NCBI GenBank assembly: GCA_905221605.1
Contig: CAJNDS010000391.1
Coordinates: forward strand, 516,930-580,929
Reading direction: 5' to 3'
DNA length: 64,000 nt
Source: Symbiodinium natans
Taxonomy: Eukaryota; Sar; Dinophyceae; Suessiales; Symbiodiniaceae
The notes under the pieces were generated by a model, which saw only the letters and a program-made list of their open reading frames with translations, ran no database searches and was not told where the DNA came from. Positions 10,631-23,352 of this stretch are shown here, one piece after another (position 1 is the stretch's first letter; every line of letters begins with the position of its first letter). The position numbers and the translations under genes were made by a program.

Positions 10631-11400
10631 TGAGACAGGAACCTGGAGCAGGGATTCTCCAAGCCTCCCGCTCGACGCGTTTGCTGGCAGAGAGTGCTAG
10701 GCCGCAGTTGTGATCTTGCTTTCCGCGGATGCGGAGCTAAATGCCCCAAGTCACGAATGAAAGTCCTTCAGTGCAAACGAGAGTGACACATGAACGCATC
10801 TGAATGACGCCATCGGCGAGAGATCTGAAGCCTGAATTGACTACTTCATGAACACCCTCAACCATGCACTTCCCACAGGTTCAGCCCCAAAGTGGGGCGA
10901 ACGGATTCACGCTGCGCGACAACGCTACGCACGGCGATTTCTGATGCTCGCTGCCATAAGCCAAAACGCCCTCAAAATTGGGGATTGTTGCTGGTAATTG
11001 ACTAGCGCCTGCCTTCGTCTGCCCACCGCCGCCCAGTGGTATTTAGGAGTTTCGCTTCCCACCCATAAATAGAACTGAGCTCCTGGTCTTTCGAGATTGA
11101 GTACCGAAGGATGAGGGCTTTTTTGCCAGCACACGCTGTGCCCTGTCTGTTTGGGTGCCTACTCGGAGTAGTAGCCTCGTGACGCAATGATGTTGCAACT
11201 TGGAGACCTTAGACACTTAAACCAGTGGTGCGCCACACCTGACTTGTCCGCGTATGAGCGATTAAGCTCTGCAAGCTGCCCTGTAAGCCTTCTGTTCTGT
11301 ACTAGTCTCCTCTGAGGAACTTGCGCATTGTCTTTGCTTACATCAAAACTCGAGGGAAGGGTCTCAAGTTTGGTTCTGCCGGGGGGAGAGAGTAGTAGAG

Positions 11401-11560
11401 GGTCGGAATAAATTCTCAAGGTATTCCCTTATGGTGCCTTTATCACTATACTATAATAAACCTCCCAAAACCCCTACTTTTACTATTAAGGCGCGTATTA
11501 TTACTATTATTATTATTACTCGTACTAGTATTGTTATTATTATTATCATGATCATGATTA
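11401..11560. repeat. Dispersed family A copy plus imperfect ATT repeat
   Basis: Starts with the recurring core GGTCGGAATAA (other copies at 12674, 19771, 22941, 25891), usually followed by a short GGAATA...TATTCC hairpin and a CCCTTATGG segment. An imperfect ATT triplet run occupies about 11484-11555. Confidence 0.5.
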
Positions 11561-11697
11561 TCATTCTCACATTCATGCAGACCTCAGAGGAGATACTTGA
11601 GCCGGAGTCGCCGTGGGCACAAGAACTTGATCGTGGTTTCCCACGGGATCATGGTCCAGACCTGCTTGCGACTCGGCCAAAATGTAGGGGGGTTGGG

Positions 11698-11761
11698 GTT
11701 TAGGGTTTAGGGTTTAGGGTTTAGGGCTTAGGGCTTAGGGTTTAGGGTTTAGGGTCTAGGG
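11698..11761 (+). repeat. Interstitial TTTAGGG block
   Basis: Nine units, two of them the CTTAGGG variant and the last TCTAGGG. Confidence 0.9.
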
Positions 11762-12405
11762 CGGATGTGTGAAGTGGGGATCCCTTTCTGATTCTGGCAG
11801 TCACCAAAGTCCCAGCTGCAAAAAAAGGGCTTTATATCGGCTTATTGTCAAACCCTTTCTCAAGAGTTGGATGGGGCTTTTCATGGCACGAGCCTAACCT
11901 AAACCCTCAACCCCGTCTGGCACAACCTTATGCTGTTTCGGAGACTGGCCATGTTACCTCGATGCCGAAACTTTTCACAGCCCTGTCCTTTGTGCCTTAA
12001 ACCTGAGGGCTTGTGTGGATCATCCGCCGCTGCCAGGAAGGTGCTACCCAGCACAGCTGCTTGGCACGTGAGCTCAATTCCCTACTGCAGCCGCTTGCCT
12101 TCATAAGCCCTGAATCTTTGAGCCCAAAACATACAGGGAGGCGCGGGGAGGCAGCACATCCCTAAACTCCTTCCCCTTGGACCCGGAGATGGCCCCCTAA
12201 TTCCCTTTTTTCTAGGCTACTCCTGGGGCTAAAGCCCCTGCGAAGTGTTTGGAGGTGCTTGAGGTGAGATTTGGGTTTTTTCTTGGGACGCAGGTTTCTC
12301 TGGGAGATGTTCCGTGTTGCAGTCAAACTGGTGTCATGCTTTTCAGCTTGTCCGCATTCAGGAACCTCTCAATGCCCCTCCCTCGCAAGTGAGTTGCCGC
12401 GATGG

Positions 12406-12436
12406 CCCTAAACCCTAGACCCTAAACCCTAAACCC
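12406..12436 (-). repeat. Interstitial CCCTAAA block
   Basis: Four units, one with the variant CCCTAGA. Confidence 0.85.
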
Positions 12437-12843
12437 ACGGGTTTTACATTGGGTTTCAGTGCTTGAGGCGGACCCAACTCCATAGAAGTTTATGCTGCCC
12501 AAAATTTTTTCAATCCTCAGAGGCCCAGAGTCTGAAGATTCCCGGAACAGACGGGAGTTCAGGGATTCAAGTGTGCAGTTCTTGGGGGTCAGAGCTGAGT
12601 TTCATAAAGTAGGGCTCAGGTCATAGTGTCGGTTGATACATTTTTCCTGCGTCTTCTAAAGGCCTCATTTCGGGGTCGGAATAATTACTAATCGCATTTC
12701 CTTATGGCCCCTCTGTAAGTATACCACAATCGCCCCCCGGGACCCTATTCTAATTCTTAAGGCCCCCTAGAGTAGGCCCACTTAGATCCTTCCGGCCCCG
12801 AATCCTTGAGCTCAACGGCCGAAGACCGTGGCAAATGCGGCTA

Positions 12844-13144
12844 CCCTAAACCCTCAACCCTAAACCCTCTAGGCTATCGGAGTAGAGCTCTCCTTGGTAA
12901 GATAGGGGGGGGGGGGAACCCTTAAAAGGGAACCCTTCTGAACCCTCTTCTGGCATTCTTAAAGAGGGACCTTGTTCAGAGGGTCTATATCCCCAAGGGT
13001 CCCCCCCAAGGGTCCCCCCCAAATCCTGTCCACTAAGCTCTAGGTTCCCCGGCTTCTTGTAAGCACAGGCTCCCAAGTATATAAAAGGGGGATCCTGGTC
13101 CGATTCTTTCTTTTCCTAGCTTCCTGAGGGTTTAGGGTTTAGGA

Positions 13145-13176
<32 letters not shown>
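12844..13176. repeat. Telomere-type blocks flanking a spacer, ending in a G28 run
   Basis: CCCTAAA-like units at 12844-12870 and TTTAGGG-like units at about 13128-13150 are in inverted orientation. The latter run directly into an uninterrupted run of 28 G (13149-13176). The spacer contains a second poly-G tract at about 12905-12916. Confidence 0.8.
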
Positions 13177-13270
13177 TGGCAATTCAGGGGCTCTTTTCTT
13201 CAAGTTGTGAGACTCCACTTGCACGGCGGGGCATGTGCAGTGAGCTTTCTGATATGGGTTTTCGAAATTA

Positions 13271-13365
13271 GGGGTACCTTATTGGGGTCCTTTACCTTTA
13301 TTTCGAAGAGAATCCTACTATTCGGGGTTCTATATTGGGGGTCCCTTCTTTTCGTAAACCTCCAT
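13271..13365. repeat. Dispersed family C, copy 1
   Basis: GGGGTACCTTATTGGGGTCC followed by an AAT-CCTAC segment and GGGTCCCTTCTTTTCGTA. The same order recurs at 18730-18815 and, in part, at 24619-24670. Confidence 0.5.
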
Positions 13366-14126
13366 ATGAACGGCACTGGCTCAGCTGATGCGACTCTCTG
13401 TAGCAGACCTGAGCGTCACACTGGTGCTCGGCCCAGGTGGTCTCATGGCCCACTTTTGGCAGAAGACATCGTTTACGCCGAAAGTTGCGCAGGCGTGCGC
13501 CCCCCCAAAAGCTTCATCAGCATGTCGCCAAGGCTCACGAGATCTCACGAGCTGTCACCTCCATACTCCCAGACCCCCGGAAAAGAAAGCATAATATCAG
13601 TGAGCACTTGGGACTTGGGGAAACTTACGACTATTCAATTGCAAGGCCTAAATTCACACGACAGTTGCCAGCAAATCTAGAGTGATGTTCAAGTCCTGAG
13701 CCAGGGTATGCAAGGGTGTGGTAGAGAAGAGCGAAGCACTGCAACACGACCAGGAGGTCACCAGCTTCATGTTCACGGAGGTGTGGAGGGCTGCTGAGTA
13801 TTGTGGATTGCTGGAAATTGCGAGGATGCGGGTGGTAATTAGGTAGAAGGATCAGTCGCCACAAACACACCAAGACTTCAGCGCAATGGTTCGCACAGCC
13901 ACGTGCACATCTCGGTCGCAGGGGAACCCTCCGAGCAAGCCTTTTCTTCACCAAGCATTCATACATTCGAGCAGGCAAAAAAGTTGTGGAACCAGTAGCG
14001 GCTTGATTCTTGTAAGAATTGCAGGGTGGTGGGAGGCTATTGCTAGGGCTCCAAGCACGTCAAGGCTTCTGCATCTTCTCTTTGCAGCAATTTGGATTAG
14101 ATCTGTTGCAGCGAAACCCTCCTAAG

Positions 14127-14149
14127 CCCTAAACCCTAAACCCTAAGCC
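14127..14149 (-). repeat. Short CCCTAAA block
   Basis: Three units, the last degenerate (CCCTAAG). Confidence 0.7.
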
Positions 14150-14902
14150 CAAAAGTCTGCATGCCCCCAGCCCATACCCATGACGCCTTTGTGAGGCAGA
14201 CATGCAAGCCCCGGAACCTGACAAGGAGGTGGCACTGGGAGCTTTCAGGGTCGGCATGCTTCGCCCAGAGCCCGAGAGGGCAGCAAGCAGATCTGACCGG
14301 TGTGGCTGTACAAAAGGCAGTGAATATACATCTATCTACGTATAAATATGGAGATATAAGTGTATAAAGAAATGTATATATATATATGTATATATGCATA
14401 TACTTAAATTTTAAATATAGAGTGGAGACCACCTTGCTCATTGGGTTCTGTCCCCAGTTCCTTGACACAGGGGCCACCCACAGTTCCCCACGCACGCTGG
14501 CAGCTTTCGAAGGCCTGAGCCTCAAACCCTTTTGAACCCCTATCAAACCCTATCAAACCCTGTAAACCCCATGTATAAACTCTATAAACATCTATAAATC
14601 CTATACAGCCTGCAAACGTCAAGACCCCTTGCTTGTTCCTTTTAACATCTGCAGGTACCAGCCGATTTGTCTCCTTCGGGGTCTTATAACGACACTTGGC
14701 AGAAGGGCGTTTGCGGTTCAGGGTTTAGGGTTTAGGGTTTTTTGTTTCAACCAGCTGCCATGCAGAGTTTGGGTTCAAAAAAGGGTTTATTGTTTCTGTC
14801 AAGCTGCCCCCCGAGACTTGCTCCGAGGTCTGGGAACAGGTCCACTTGTGACGGAAGCTTTGGGTGACCTTGCTAGACCCGATCACTAACTAGGATCGGG
14901 AG

Positions 14903-15005
14903 TAGGCCCTTTTTTCCCTTTTTTAGGGTTGGGGTTCCCTTATAATCCCCTTAAAACGAAAAAGGGCACCCTTTTATTCCTGGGTTACTCCCGGGTCTAG
15001 CTAAA
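14903..15005. repeat. Dispersed family B, copy 2
   Basis: Same ordered segments as 10505-10630 (GGTTCCCTTATAA, then GGGCACCCTTTT, then TTCCTGGGTTACTCC). A short TTTAGGG block lies upstream at 14716-14741. Confidence 0.55.
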
Positions 15006-15010
15006 GTACG

Positions 15011-16979
15011 GCCATTTTCCCCCTCAAATCTCTGGACCATCCTAGGTCTCTGAGCTGCTTAGAGGCTCAGCAGAAAGTCCCAAACCTGAGCACCGAGCAC
15101 TCGCCCATCACCCCCAAGAGAGCCAGCAGGGGCTCCAAAGGAGGACCCCTTTTGGGGATCTTAGGGGTTCTTATGGGTTATTGGGGGCTTATGTAGAGGC
15201 TACTTAGGTATATAGGGACTCCATCAGGTATATGTGTAGGGGTTAATATAGGGAATCAGATTAAGGGCCCCCTTCAGGAACCCCTCCTTGTACCCCTTAA
15301 CAGCAACCCCAAAAGGAGGATGATGAAGAGAACCAGCTGGGTCAAGCAAGGCTGAAATGGTGGGAGGCTGGTCATGGCTTGCTTGGGGCAGAGGGCGGAG
15401 GATCTTTATAGTCACTTCGGGGGCACACTGCAAGGTGGCACGAAACAGCGACCGTCCGATTTAGGGTTGCGGTGAAGCTCATGGGTTCTTCTAGCAGCAG
15501 ATACATGGCCAATTCTCTGAATTCGGGCCCCTTTTGAGCGATCTTTCAAGAGCCTCTTTCAGGGTGCTGCACGGCAAGAGGAGATCATGGCCAGAGGCTT
15601 CACGGGCCTTTAGGCTAGTGGTGACCAGCACAGTGACGAGGTTATCCGGGATGCATGCATCCTTAGATTTCCTGTGTTGCTCTTGTCGGGGGGGGGGGGG
15701 GGGCTTCACACGTACGCCCCTCCTAAAACCTTAAACACACGAATCGAGAAGCGGACCAAGTCTAACCTAAACTCCCAAACTAAACACATAAGCCCTCAAT
15801 CGCAGGTGCATGTCGTTGGCTTGGAGTATAATGACGAGCCCACATCCCCCGGGTCGCGATCTCGCTGCCGACGCCGGTACCTTTGAATGTAAAAAAGGTT
15901 TAGGGTTTGGGGTGGTCGGGCTTTTAGGTTCCAGGGTTGTCACATTGGGGGCTTAGGGCCGGGCACCAAGTCAAGTGTTCAAGGGCCAGGTGCAGACTTA
16001 GTTTTTTGGTTTTAGGCTAGGTGGCTGTGCCCTGAAGCTCTTAACCTGAAATCCCCAAGACCTTACACCCTACAGCCTCTAAACTTGAACATCTCCCCCC
16101 GACATTTAAACGGCTTCTGGCCAATGATATTCCATGAGTGATCTGGGGCTGAGACTGGATAGCTCACTTATGGCTCATCGAATGAGTCCTCAACGGTACT
16201 GCTGTTCGGTCACCACTAAAAACCCACACTCGGGACCCCAACATCAGGCTCTGCAGCTACAAGCGTGAAAGCATGAGCCCGGAATCATGAACCGCATGTC
16301 GCCCCCCAGACCCCCCTTTACCTCAAGAGTCTTACCGCTGGAGCTGGCACCAGATGCACGAGTCTTTCACAGCCAGTTCTGGGGTTAACTTCATGAGTCC
16401 TTTTGATGCTGGCGTTCTAAGGTTGATTGTGGTGTTCTCTTGATGGTGGATCTGGAATGGAATCTAGGGTCTTTGAGGCAGTACCCACAACATGATTAAG
16501 GGGTCATGTGGCCGCTGTCCTCATTTCACTCATTCACAGGGTCCAGACATCACGAGATCGCACTTATCAATAAGTTAGTTTAGCTTCATCTTGCAGGGGG
16601 CCCTTTTCACTATGACAAACTGAGTGTAATGCACGAACAGCTAAGTTGTGAAGGAACAGCAAGAATGTGAGTGATGTTTCTTGGAGGTTTTGTGGGGTCT
16701 GTCTCCACAACGGTCAGATAGGACGAAAACCCTCTTTGTTTTTTTTGCTGTATAGTTGCTCTCAGATTTCACTGAGACGCCCTCAACCCGAAACTCCTGA
16801 TGCACTCTCGGCTGTCAGAGTCAGTGAAGGGATGCTGCGGCTTCGATTTACCTACTAACCTTGGTCTTACATACTGTTACCTAAGCATTTAGCGGCATGT
16901 TTACAGCACAGGGTGTTATATGTATCTAGACACAAATAAACAAAGTAAAAAAGAGCATAAATAGATAAAATAAATATAC
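15011..16979. other. No supported gene
   Basis: Unique-looking sequence with a G run at about 15690-15703, a single TTTAGGG at 15898-15907 and G/T-rich stretches. No frame shows a recognisable protein. Confidence 0.5.
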
Positions 16980-17251
<272 letters not shown>

Positions 17252-17900
17252 TCTCGCATAATAAGTAAGCATAGCAAGTTTCAGGCTTTATATGCACAAT
17301 CTTTCGAACGTATGGAGCATGAGTTTAAGAAGCGAACTTCTTTGGCCCCTGAGGTATCAGGACTATTTGAATTCCCTGCGCTGGGACGATGTCTCCTGGA
17401 GTACCTTGTACAGCTTGCTCGGTGATCTTCCCGATGAAGCGCCCCTGGAGATGTTCCTGGGCGATAGTAATTTACAGGAGTCACGGTTCTAATTTGTTCA
17501 GTACTAGTCATTTTTTAAGTAGTGCACTTGCTTGGGGTCTTTGTATCTTCCCGTGTGCCATCATAAACCGGCTAGTTGTTGAGGATGTTCAGTTCGGCTA
17601 CTCTCATGAGGAAGCCGTACCCATTACGATTGATGTGAAGCTCTACCTTTATCTTAGCAGCAATCCGGTAACACACAGATGCCCTTGAGGTTTCAGTCAG
17701 CTTGTAGTGACCAGCTGGACCTGTCCAGCGATGCCGGAACGCGCAGCTCCATGGAGATCTTCAACCGGCCACGGATAACTTCCTTGGCCACCGAGAGTGC
17801 TGCAGGAACCGAAGCTTGGCCGAGATCAGCGGCTTGAGAAGCCCTATTAAGTCCCAAAAGTATTCGCCTGGCGCATGGCATCCTGGTTGCTACAATCCCG

Positions 17901-17939
<39 letters not shown>

Positions 17940-17964
17940 ACCCACCCCCACCCACCCCCCCCCC
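17901..17964. repeat. C39 homopolymer and CCCA/CCCCCA tail
   Basis: An uninterrupted run of 39 C (17901-17939) followed by a short imperfect CCCA/CCCCCA repeat. Confidence 0.95.
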
Positions 17965-18244
17965 AAGCTCTGCATGACCAGGAAGCTCCATGTGCCCGAA
18001 TTAAGCTGAGCCCAGAAGCCAGCAAAAGCTCCAAGCCGAAAGCTGTGAAATCAGGACCCGGGCCAGGAGCCCCCCAGCCCGGTTGCAGTACCGGTGTGCG
18101 CACCCCAACTGAACCTCAAAGGCAGGGGAGCTGTGGCTGTCAAGGGGAGGGTGTTCTGGTAGGGCTTCAAAGTTGAGGAGGCCGAGCCTCAACTTTAACC
18201 CTGTAGAGCGCGGCTCGGCCTTAAGGTTCGTCCAGCCATGCGGA

Positions 18245-18296
18245 CCCTAAACCCTAAACCCTAAACCCTAAACCCTAAACCCTAAACCCTAAACCC
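18245..18296 (-). repeat. Interstitial CCCTAAA block
   Basis: Seven and a half perfect units. Confidence 0.92.
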
Positions 18297-18457
18297 CCTG
18301 TTGTGGGCTTTTACAGGTTCTGGTGTGCACGACGGCGGAACTCTGAAACAAACCTTGACGCGCAACCCCAAGCCCTTACTGGCCCTGAATCCTGACTAAA
18401 CCCAACTGGGGCACGAGAGGTGGCAAGAATCCTAAACGCGCCATCTGTGCAGGAGTC

Positions 18458-18595
18458 AAAAAACTCCTAAACCCCTAAACATCCCTAAACCCTAAAACCC
18501 CTAAGCCCCTAAACATCCCTAAACCCTAAACCCCTAAAACCCCTAAGCCCCTAAACATCCCTAAACCCTAAACCCCTAAGGCCTAAACCCTTCAA
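18458..18595 (-). repeat. Degenerate telomere-like higher-order repeat
   Basis: Mixed CCCTAAA, CCCCTAAA and CATCCCTAAA units form a repeated module of about 45-50 bp, three times over. It looks like a telomere-derived minisatellite. Confidence 0.75.
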
Positions 18596-18695
18596 GACTT
18601 GGAAGCCCTGTCAGGGAGCAGCCTCATGGGCCGAAGAGGGCGGAACCTGACCCTGAGCACCGGAACGTAATATAGGGGGGTTTACGGAATTTGGG

Positions 18696-18732
18696 GTTTA
18701 GGGTTTAGGGTTTAGGGTTTAGGGTTTAGGGG
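18696..18732 (+). repeat. Interstitial TTTAGGG block
   Basis: Five units. A family C copy begins at its right edge (18730). Confidence 0.9.
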
Positions 18733-19633
18733 TACCTTGTTGGGACCCTTATTACAAGGGAATCCTACAATTTAAATCCATATTTGGGATCCCTTTTTTT
18801 CGTAGGGTAAACGGGGTAGTTAGAGTAACGTAGGGAGGGGATTTCCCAGTCTTCATTTATACGGTCTTGGAGGGTTTAGGCACATCGGTTCGGGATTAGG
18901 GTTTTGTTGCTAACTCATTATAGGTTTGGGTGTTCCTTGAAAAATCATGACCGGCGCTACATACGCCAGGGAAGTGGTAGTAGGATGTAGTTGATTGTCC
19001 CAAAACCCGTCGGCAGGCTCTCTAGCAGGCACAATTGCTTGCAGAGCTCTTGCTGTTCCCCGAGGGTCCATGTACCTCATTCTCATATACTTGGGCCCCA
19101 AAGTCCCTATGTAGGAAGTACTTTAAGGCCCATTTAGGCACATGGACCCTCAGGGGTTTAACAGTTTAACGTAGGAGACGTCCACGTGGGTCAACAGAGA
19201 CTCTGCAGTGGGCTGAGGCCAGCGCGTTTGGGTTTGAGTTTTGCCGCTGGCATCAATCAGGCTAAGCCTGTTGAATGATCGATTTCATGACTCAGAGGAA
19301 CGGATCTGGGTTTAGGGTTATAGGGTGATTCAGGGTTTAGGGTGGGTGATTTAGGGTTTAGGGGGGCATGTATCCGCCACGCTGAGGTTACTACGACAAG
19401 CTCGAAGTGCAGTCTCTTATAGGATTCATCTAATAGTTTCTGAACCCTAATTAAGCCCGAAACCCTCAAGGTTCTGTAAGGGGAGTCTTGATGAAGATGG
19501 CCTTAGAGATGCAGAGTACGGTCATGGAGGGAGGGGTTTTGCAGGTTCGCCCATGTAAAAGCTTGTAGGTAATCCAGGGGCCTTAGTTTTTTTTTTTTTT
19601 GGGGGGGGGAGGGGGTTATTATGGTATAATCAT

Positions 19634-19842
19634 AACCCTAAACCCTAGAACACTATAGCCCTGTTATATATAGTCATATGGCAGCTGCTGGGTCAGGCCT
19701 GTGCCAGTGCGAATTCTGCTGCTTCATGCTTGGTCTACTCACTTAAAACCCCAAGAACCCTAATATACGTGTCGGAATAACTACTGTATACATATATATA
19801 TATATATTATTATGGGGTTATAGTGTTCTAGGGTTTAGGGTT
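19634..19842. mobile_element. 209-bp MITE-like element with telomere-containing terminal inverted repeats
   Basis: The 24 bases at 19634-19657 are the exact reverse complement of 19819-19842. The outer half of each arm is telomere-type sequence (AACCCTAAACCCTAG), and the inner half (AACACTATA) is not. The interior is noncoding, contains a family A core at 19771 and ends in a TA run. No target-site duplication could be fixed because the flanks are AT-rich. Length and perfect inverted ends fit a miniature inverted-repeat element. Confidence 0.7.
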
Positions 19843-20223
19843 GCAGGGTTAGCGGCTTAAACTCGCCCCATCGAACGCCGGTGCACAAGCTGGACACGCT
19901 CTGGGCTTCCCGATTTTTAGCTTTGACCTTTGTGGTACTTTACTATAGCTTTAGATCTTTAGCCTTTTTGGGTTTATTGGGTTTCTTAATAAGGCAGCGA
20001 AAAATTTAATTAATAGCTACCCTCCTAAGTGCAGCTAAGTGACGTTTGCAGGTTGCGACGTCCGCGTGGCTGAAGAAGCAGCTCGGCCGCAACCCGATGC
20101 GATGACCACAGTTATACTTGTTTCCGAGGCAAGCCCTGCAGAAACTATTCATTTTTGTCGTCAGAGCACTTTTTGGTAAGCGCGATCCTAGATTTCTATT
20201 TCGTGTTTACGGATGCTACCGAG

Positions 20224-20268
20224 TCCCTAAACCCTAAACCCTAAACCCTAAACCCTAAACCCTAAACC
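20224..20268 (-). repeat. Interstitial CCCTAAA block
   Basis: Six units, the last degenerate. Confidence 0.92.
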
Positions 20269-21509
20269 GTATGATCCTTTCATCTACGAAGGAGAAAGGG
20301 TGCAAGCCGCCGGGGCTTACTTGAGATCCCACGCAAGAGACAGGAATGCATGGATGCCATGTTTTGAGGTCCTTAAAGAGAGGGCGGTTGAGAGTAGTGA
20401 GGAGTATTCGGGAGCGCGGGTTACATCCCCGCCTTGGAACCCTTCTCACTTAAAAAGGCCCTATATAACCTGAATCTGCAAGTGCAGGTATGTTATGGAT
20501 TTCATGCCGGACCCGTGCGGAGCTCAGCATTCGCTGCTGCGCACTTGGAGATTTGGGACTTGTGAAGCTCCTGGCAGCCGGCCAGCATATGGTTTCAAGT
20601 GCCTAGAGTTTGGTATTTAGGGTTTTTAAAAACCGCCAAGGCAGAAAGAATCATGATCCGGGGGTTTCGGCGTAAGGTTCCTACGGGTTATTTCGCGAAG
20701 AGTGTGACCCGAGCCGTGGCCATGCGGGGTACCGGCACTTGGGGATTATCGGGCCTACTTGGGGAGGTTCATTGGTACTTATAACCCCAGGTATAAGTCT
20801 ACTTTTTCACCTATTTAGAGGACTTAGGGGACTTCTAGGTGCAGTTATAATCAGGGTGTAGAAGCACCCCTGGACCTCCAAGTACTAGCTGGTCTGCAGA
20901 CTCTGTAGTGAGATTTGAAGTGCCAGACTCGGGGCTCCTACTCCAGGATTGGCGCCGCGAATGTGGCCGTGCTCAAGAGGCGAAAGAAGGAGACTGGTCT
21001 TGGAGTTGGACGGTTTTTTTTTTTTTCGGGAGGCGGTTGCTTCTCTGTTTTATGGTTTGGTGTGTGTGCGTGTGTGCGCGCGTGTATGGGTTCGCTTGTT
21101 TGCTGGTGTGATGTCCCTGGCTGCTGTCTCAACCGAGAAAAACATCTAGAACCTTGCGGTAGGCGGTACGGTAGTGAAGATATACAAAGATGCCCGTCTC
21201 TGCGCATCGGAGTTTAAAAAGTTTTCCGGTTTTCGTTGCAGCTTTTCCGATGTCCTGGACCCAGCACAGGTTCAAGAAATGCAGATCCAGCAGGATTATC
21301 TTCAGAAGTCAGCACAAAACCTAATCGACGGTAACGAGGAAAGAGGGAAGCACACGACTTTTCGACACTCCAGTGGAACTCGACCCAGACAGTATGTAAA
21401 ACACTGCCGTTGTAAGCTCCGTCCTTGTTCTCCTCCAACCCTAAACTTAGGGAGCCCAATAGCCTTTTAGTCAGAGTATGTCGTTTTAGACCTTATACAA
21501 CCTGCCTCA

Positions 21510-21766
21510 CCCCTAAACCCTAAACCCTAGACCCTAAAGGGCAGGAGGCTCTCTGAAAGCATGCTCTTCAGGAGATGAAGATGATGCGGGGCGCCTCCCG
21601 GCAGCCTGCCGGTGTAGCCTCACGGCCACGTGCTGGATCGTAGGGTTTCGGGTTTAGGGTTTAGGGTTTTAGGGTTTTAGGGTTTAGGGTTTTAGGGTTT
21701 TAGGGTTTTAGGGTTTTAGGGTTTTAGGGTTTTAGGGTTTTAGGGTTTTAGGGTTTTAGGGTTCAG
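21510..21766. repeat. Inverted telomere-type pair (pair 4) with a TTTTAGGG octamer array
   Basis: CCCTAAA units at 21510-21537 face a right arm at about 21648-21766, across about 110 bp. The right arm starts as TTTAGGG but is mostly the octamer TTTTAGGG (about 12 units), interspersed with heptamers. Confidence 0.85.
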
Positions 21767-21786
21767 GGCTTTCGAGAGGGCTTCTA

Positions 21787-21890
21787 GGTCCCTTTTTCTG
21801 AAGGGTTTTTGGTTCCCTTACAAACCCTCTCAAACCAAAAAGGGTCCCCTTGATTGTCATTCCTAGGTGATTCCTGGGGTCTAGGTTTAG
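21787..21890. repeat. Dispersed family B, copy 3
   Basis: Same ordered segments as at 10505 and 14903 (GGTTCCCTTACAA, AAAAAGGGTCCCC, TTCCTAGGTGATTCCTGGG). It lies about 20 bp downstream of a TTTAGGG-type array. Confidence 0.55.
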
Positions 21891-23296
21891 GGCTTCGGTT
21901 ATCAGGGATTCTGAGCCGCACCATCTCCTAATCTCCGAGGGTAAAGGTCTTGAGGCGTTGGGATCCCCATGTGCCCGTGAGCCGGGAGTCTGTATGGGGG
22001 GGGTTGAAGGAGGGACCCCTAGAAGATCCTTAATCTTATTCCCCCATATAGCCCCTATATACTGTAAACCTTAGAAAGTCCCTAACAACCCAAGTAGCCC
22101 CTAAAGAACCCAAGGTCCCTTGTAAGGGTCCCTCCTTCAGTCCCTTCCTTGACTGTAAGAATATCAGGGACTAGAACACAACAACCCTTTACACCCCCCA
22201 ACCCTTTCTCTCCTTTTTGTGGCGATGCCGGGTTCACTTCTAAGGACGCCTTACAGGGCTTTTCTTCATGCCAAATTCGGGACGTGGCCTTCATCTCATA
22301 CGAATTTGGAGTGCGCAGGCTCTATGATTGAATCATAGGGTGCCAATACTCAGCTGGGCTGCTGGCGGCGTGCTGGCAAGGAGTTGCCTCCGTGTGTGAA
22401 AGGTGCCCGGATCATGTTTGCCCTGTTGATGTGGCACCAGAAGAAGCCGTACATCGGGAGTTTGAAGCGCCCCGAAAAGCAAGGAGGTTTAGGGACTTGG
22501 GGTGCAGTCCAAATGTCGGTGTCGGGTCGGTGCAGCCACTTAATTTCCTGAACCAGGCGAGCAAATTCTGTGAAAGAAGCCGGGTGCCTCCGCACAGCCT
22601 GATCTGCCGGCAGCTGCCCGGGCAAGCTTAAGATTCCTGACCTGCTGTGGCCCGCACCGAATGCTCTCCGAATGGGTCGAATCCGAAGCTAGTGTGGTGG
22701 GGTGAGAGACGCTTCCAACACTTGACATATATTCTAGGGCAGAGCCGTCATTATATGCAACTGCCTCTTAACTCTTAGACTGAGTCGACAATGAGAACGC
22801 AATGCAGCTGTAATCGTTGCAAAGCAGCCTATAGTGCACCTTGGTGAGCATGACGGTATCTCACAGCAGGCCTCCATGTATAAATAGAAGATTGTGCGTT
22901 CTGCGTTCGCGGGCGCGCGCCTGGAACTTAGTACTATAGGGGTCGGAATAATTACTAATAATATTCCCTATACAATAGCAACCCCCCCACCCCAAACAAA
23001 AAAAAAAAGTATATATATATATATATTCTCATGATTCAGGCCCTTATATTAGATCTTAAGTAGAAGGTGGCAGGTTGAGGTCTCTATCGTCTCTACCTTG
23101 AGCTTTGCAGTCGCCAAGGTAGTCAAAAAAAGACCTGGGACTCTATTTGCCTTAATTAGTAGGTATGACGCAGAAAACTGTAGGCAAAGAGGGTCCCAGG
23201 AATATCGGTTGGCCGTAACAAATAATAAGTTCGCATAGAGCTAACCTGCAGGGTTCCGGCATGAGCCCGAAGAGGAGAGCTTTGTGGGGTTCCCTG
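21891..23296. other. No supported gene; family A copy and TA run inside
   Basis: Contains the GGTCGGAATAATTACTAA core at 22941 followed by a C/A tract and a TA run (about 23010-23027). No protein-like frame was recognised. Confidence 0.5.
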
Positions 23297-23352
23297 AACC
23301 CTAAACCCTATGAGCCCTATAAACCCTATAAACCCTATAAACCCTAAATCCC
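23297..23352 (-). repeat. CCCTAAA / CCCTATAAA variant repeat
   Basis: Two CCCTAAA-like units followed by three tandem CCCTATAAA nonamers and a final CCCTAAA. Smaller CCCTAAA blocks follow at 23876-23893 and 24122-24143. Confidence 0.8.

Noticed and set aside
13207-13680. 157-residue plus-strand frame
   Set aside because: Starts inside a dispersed repeat and overlaps other equally long frames; no protein signature.
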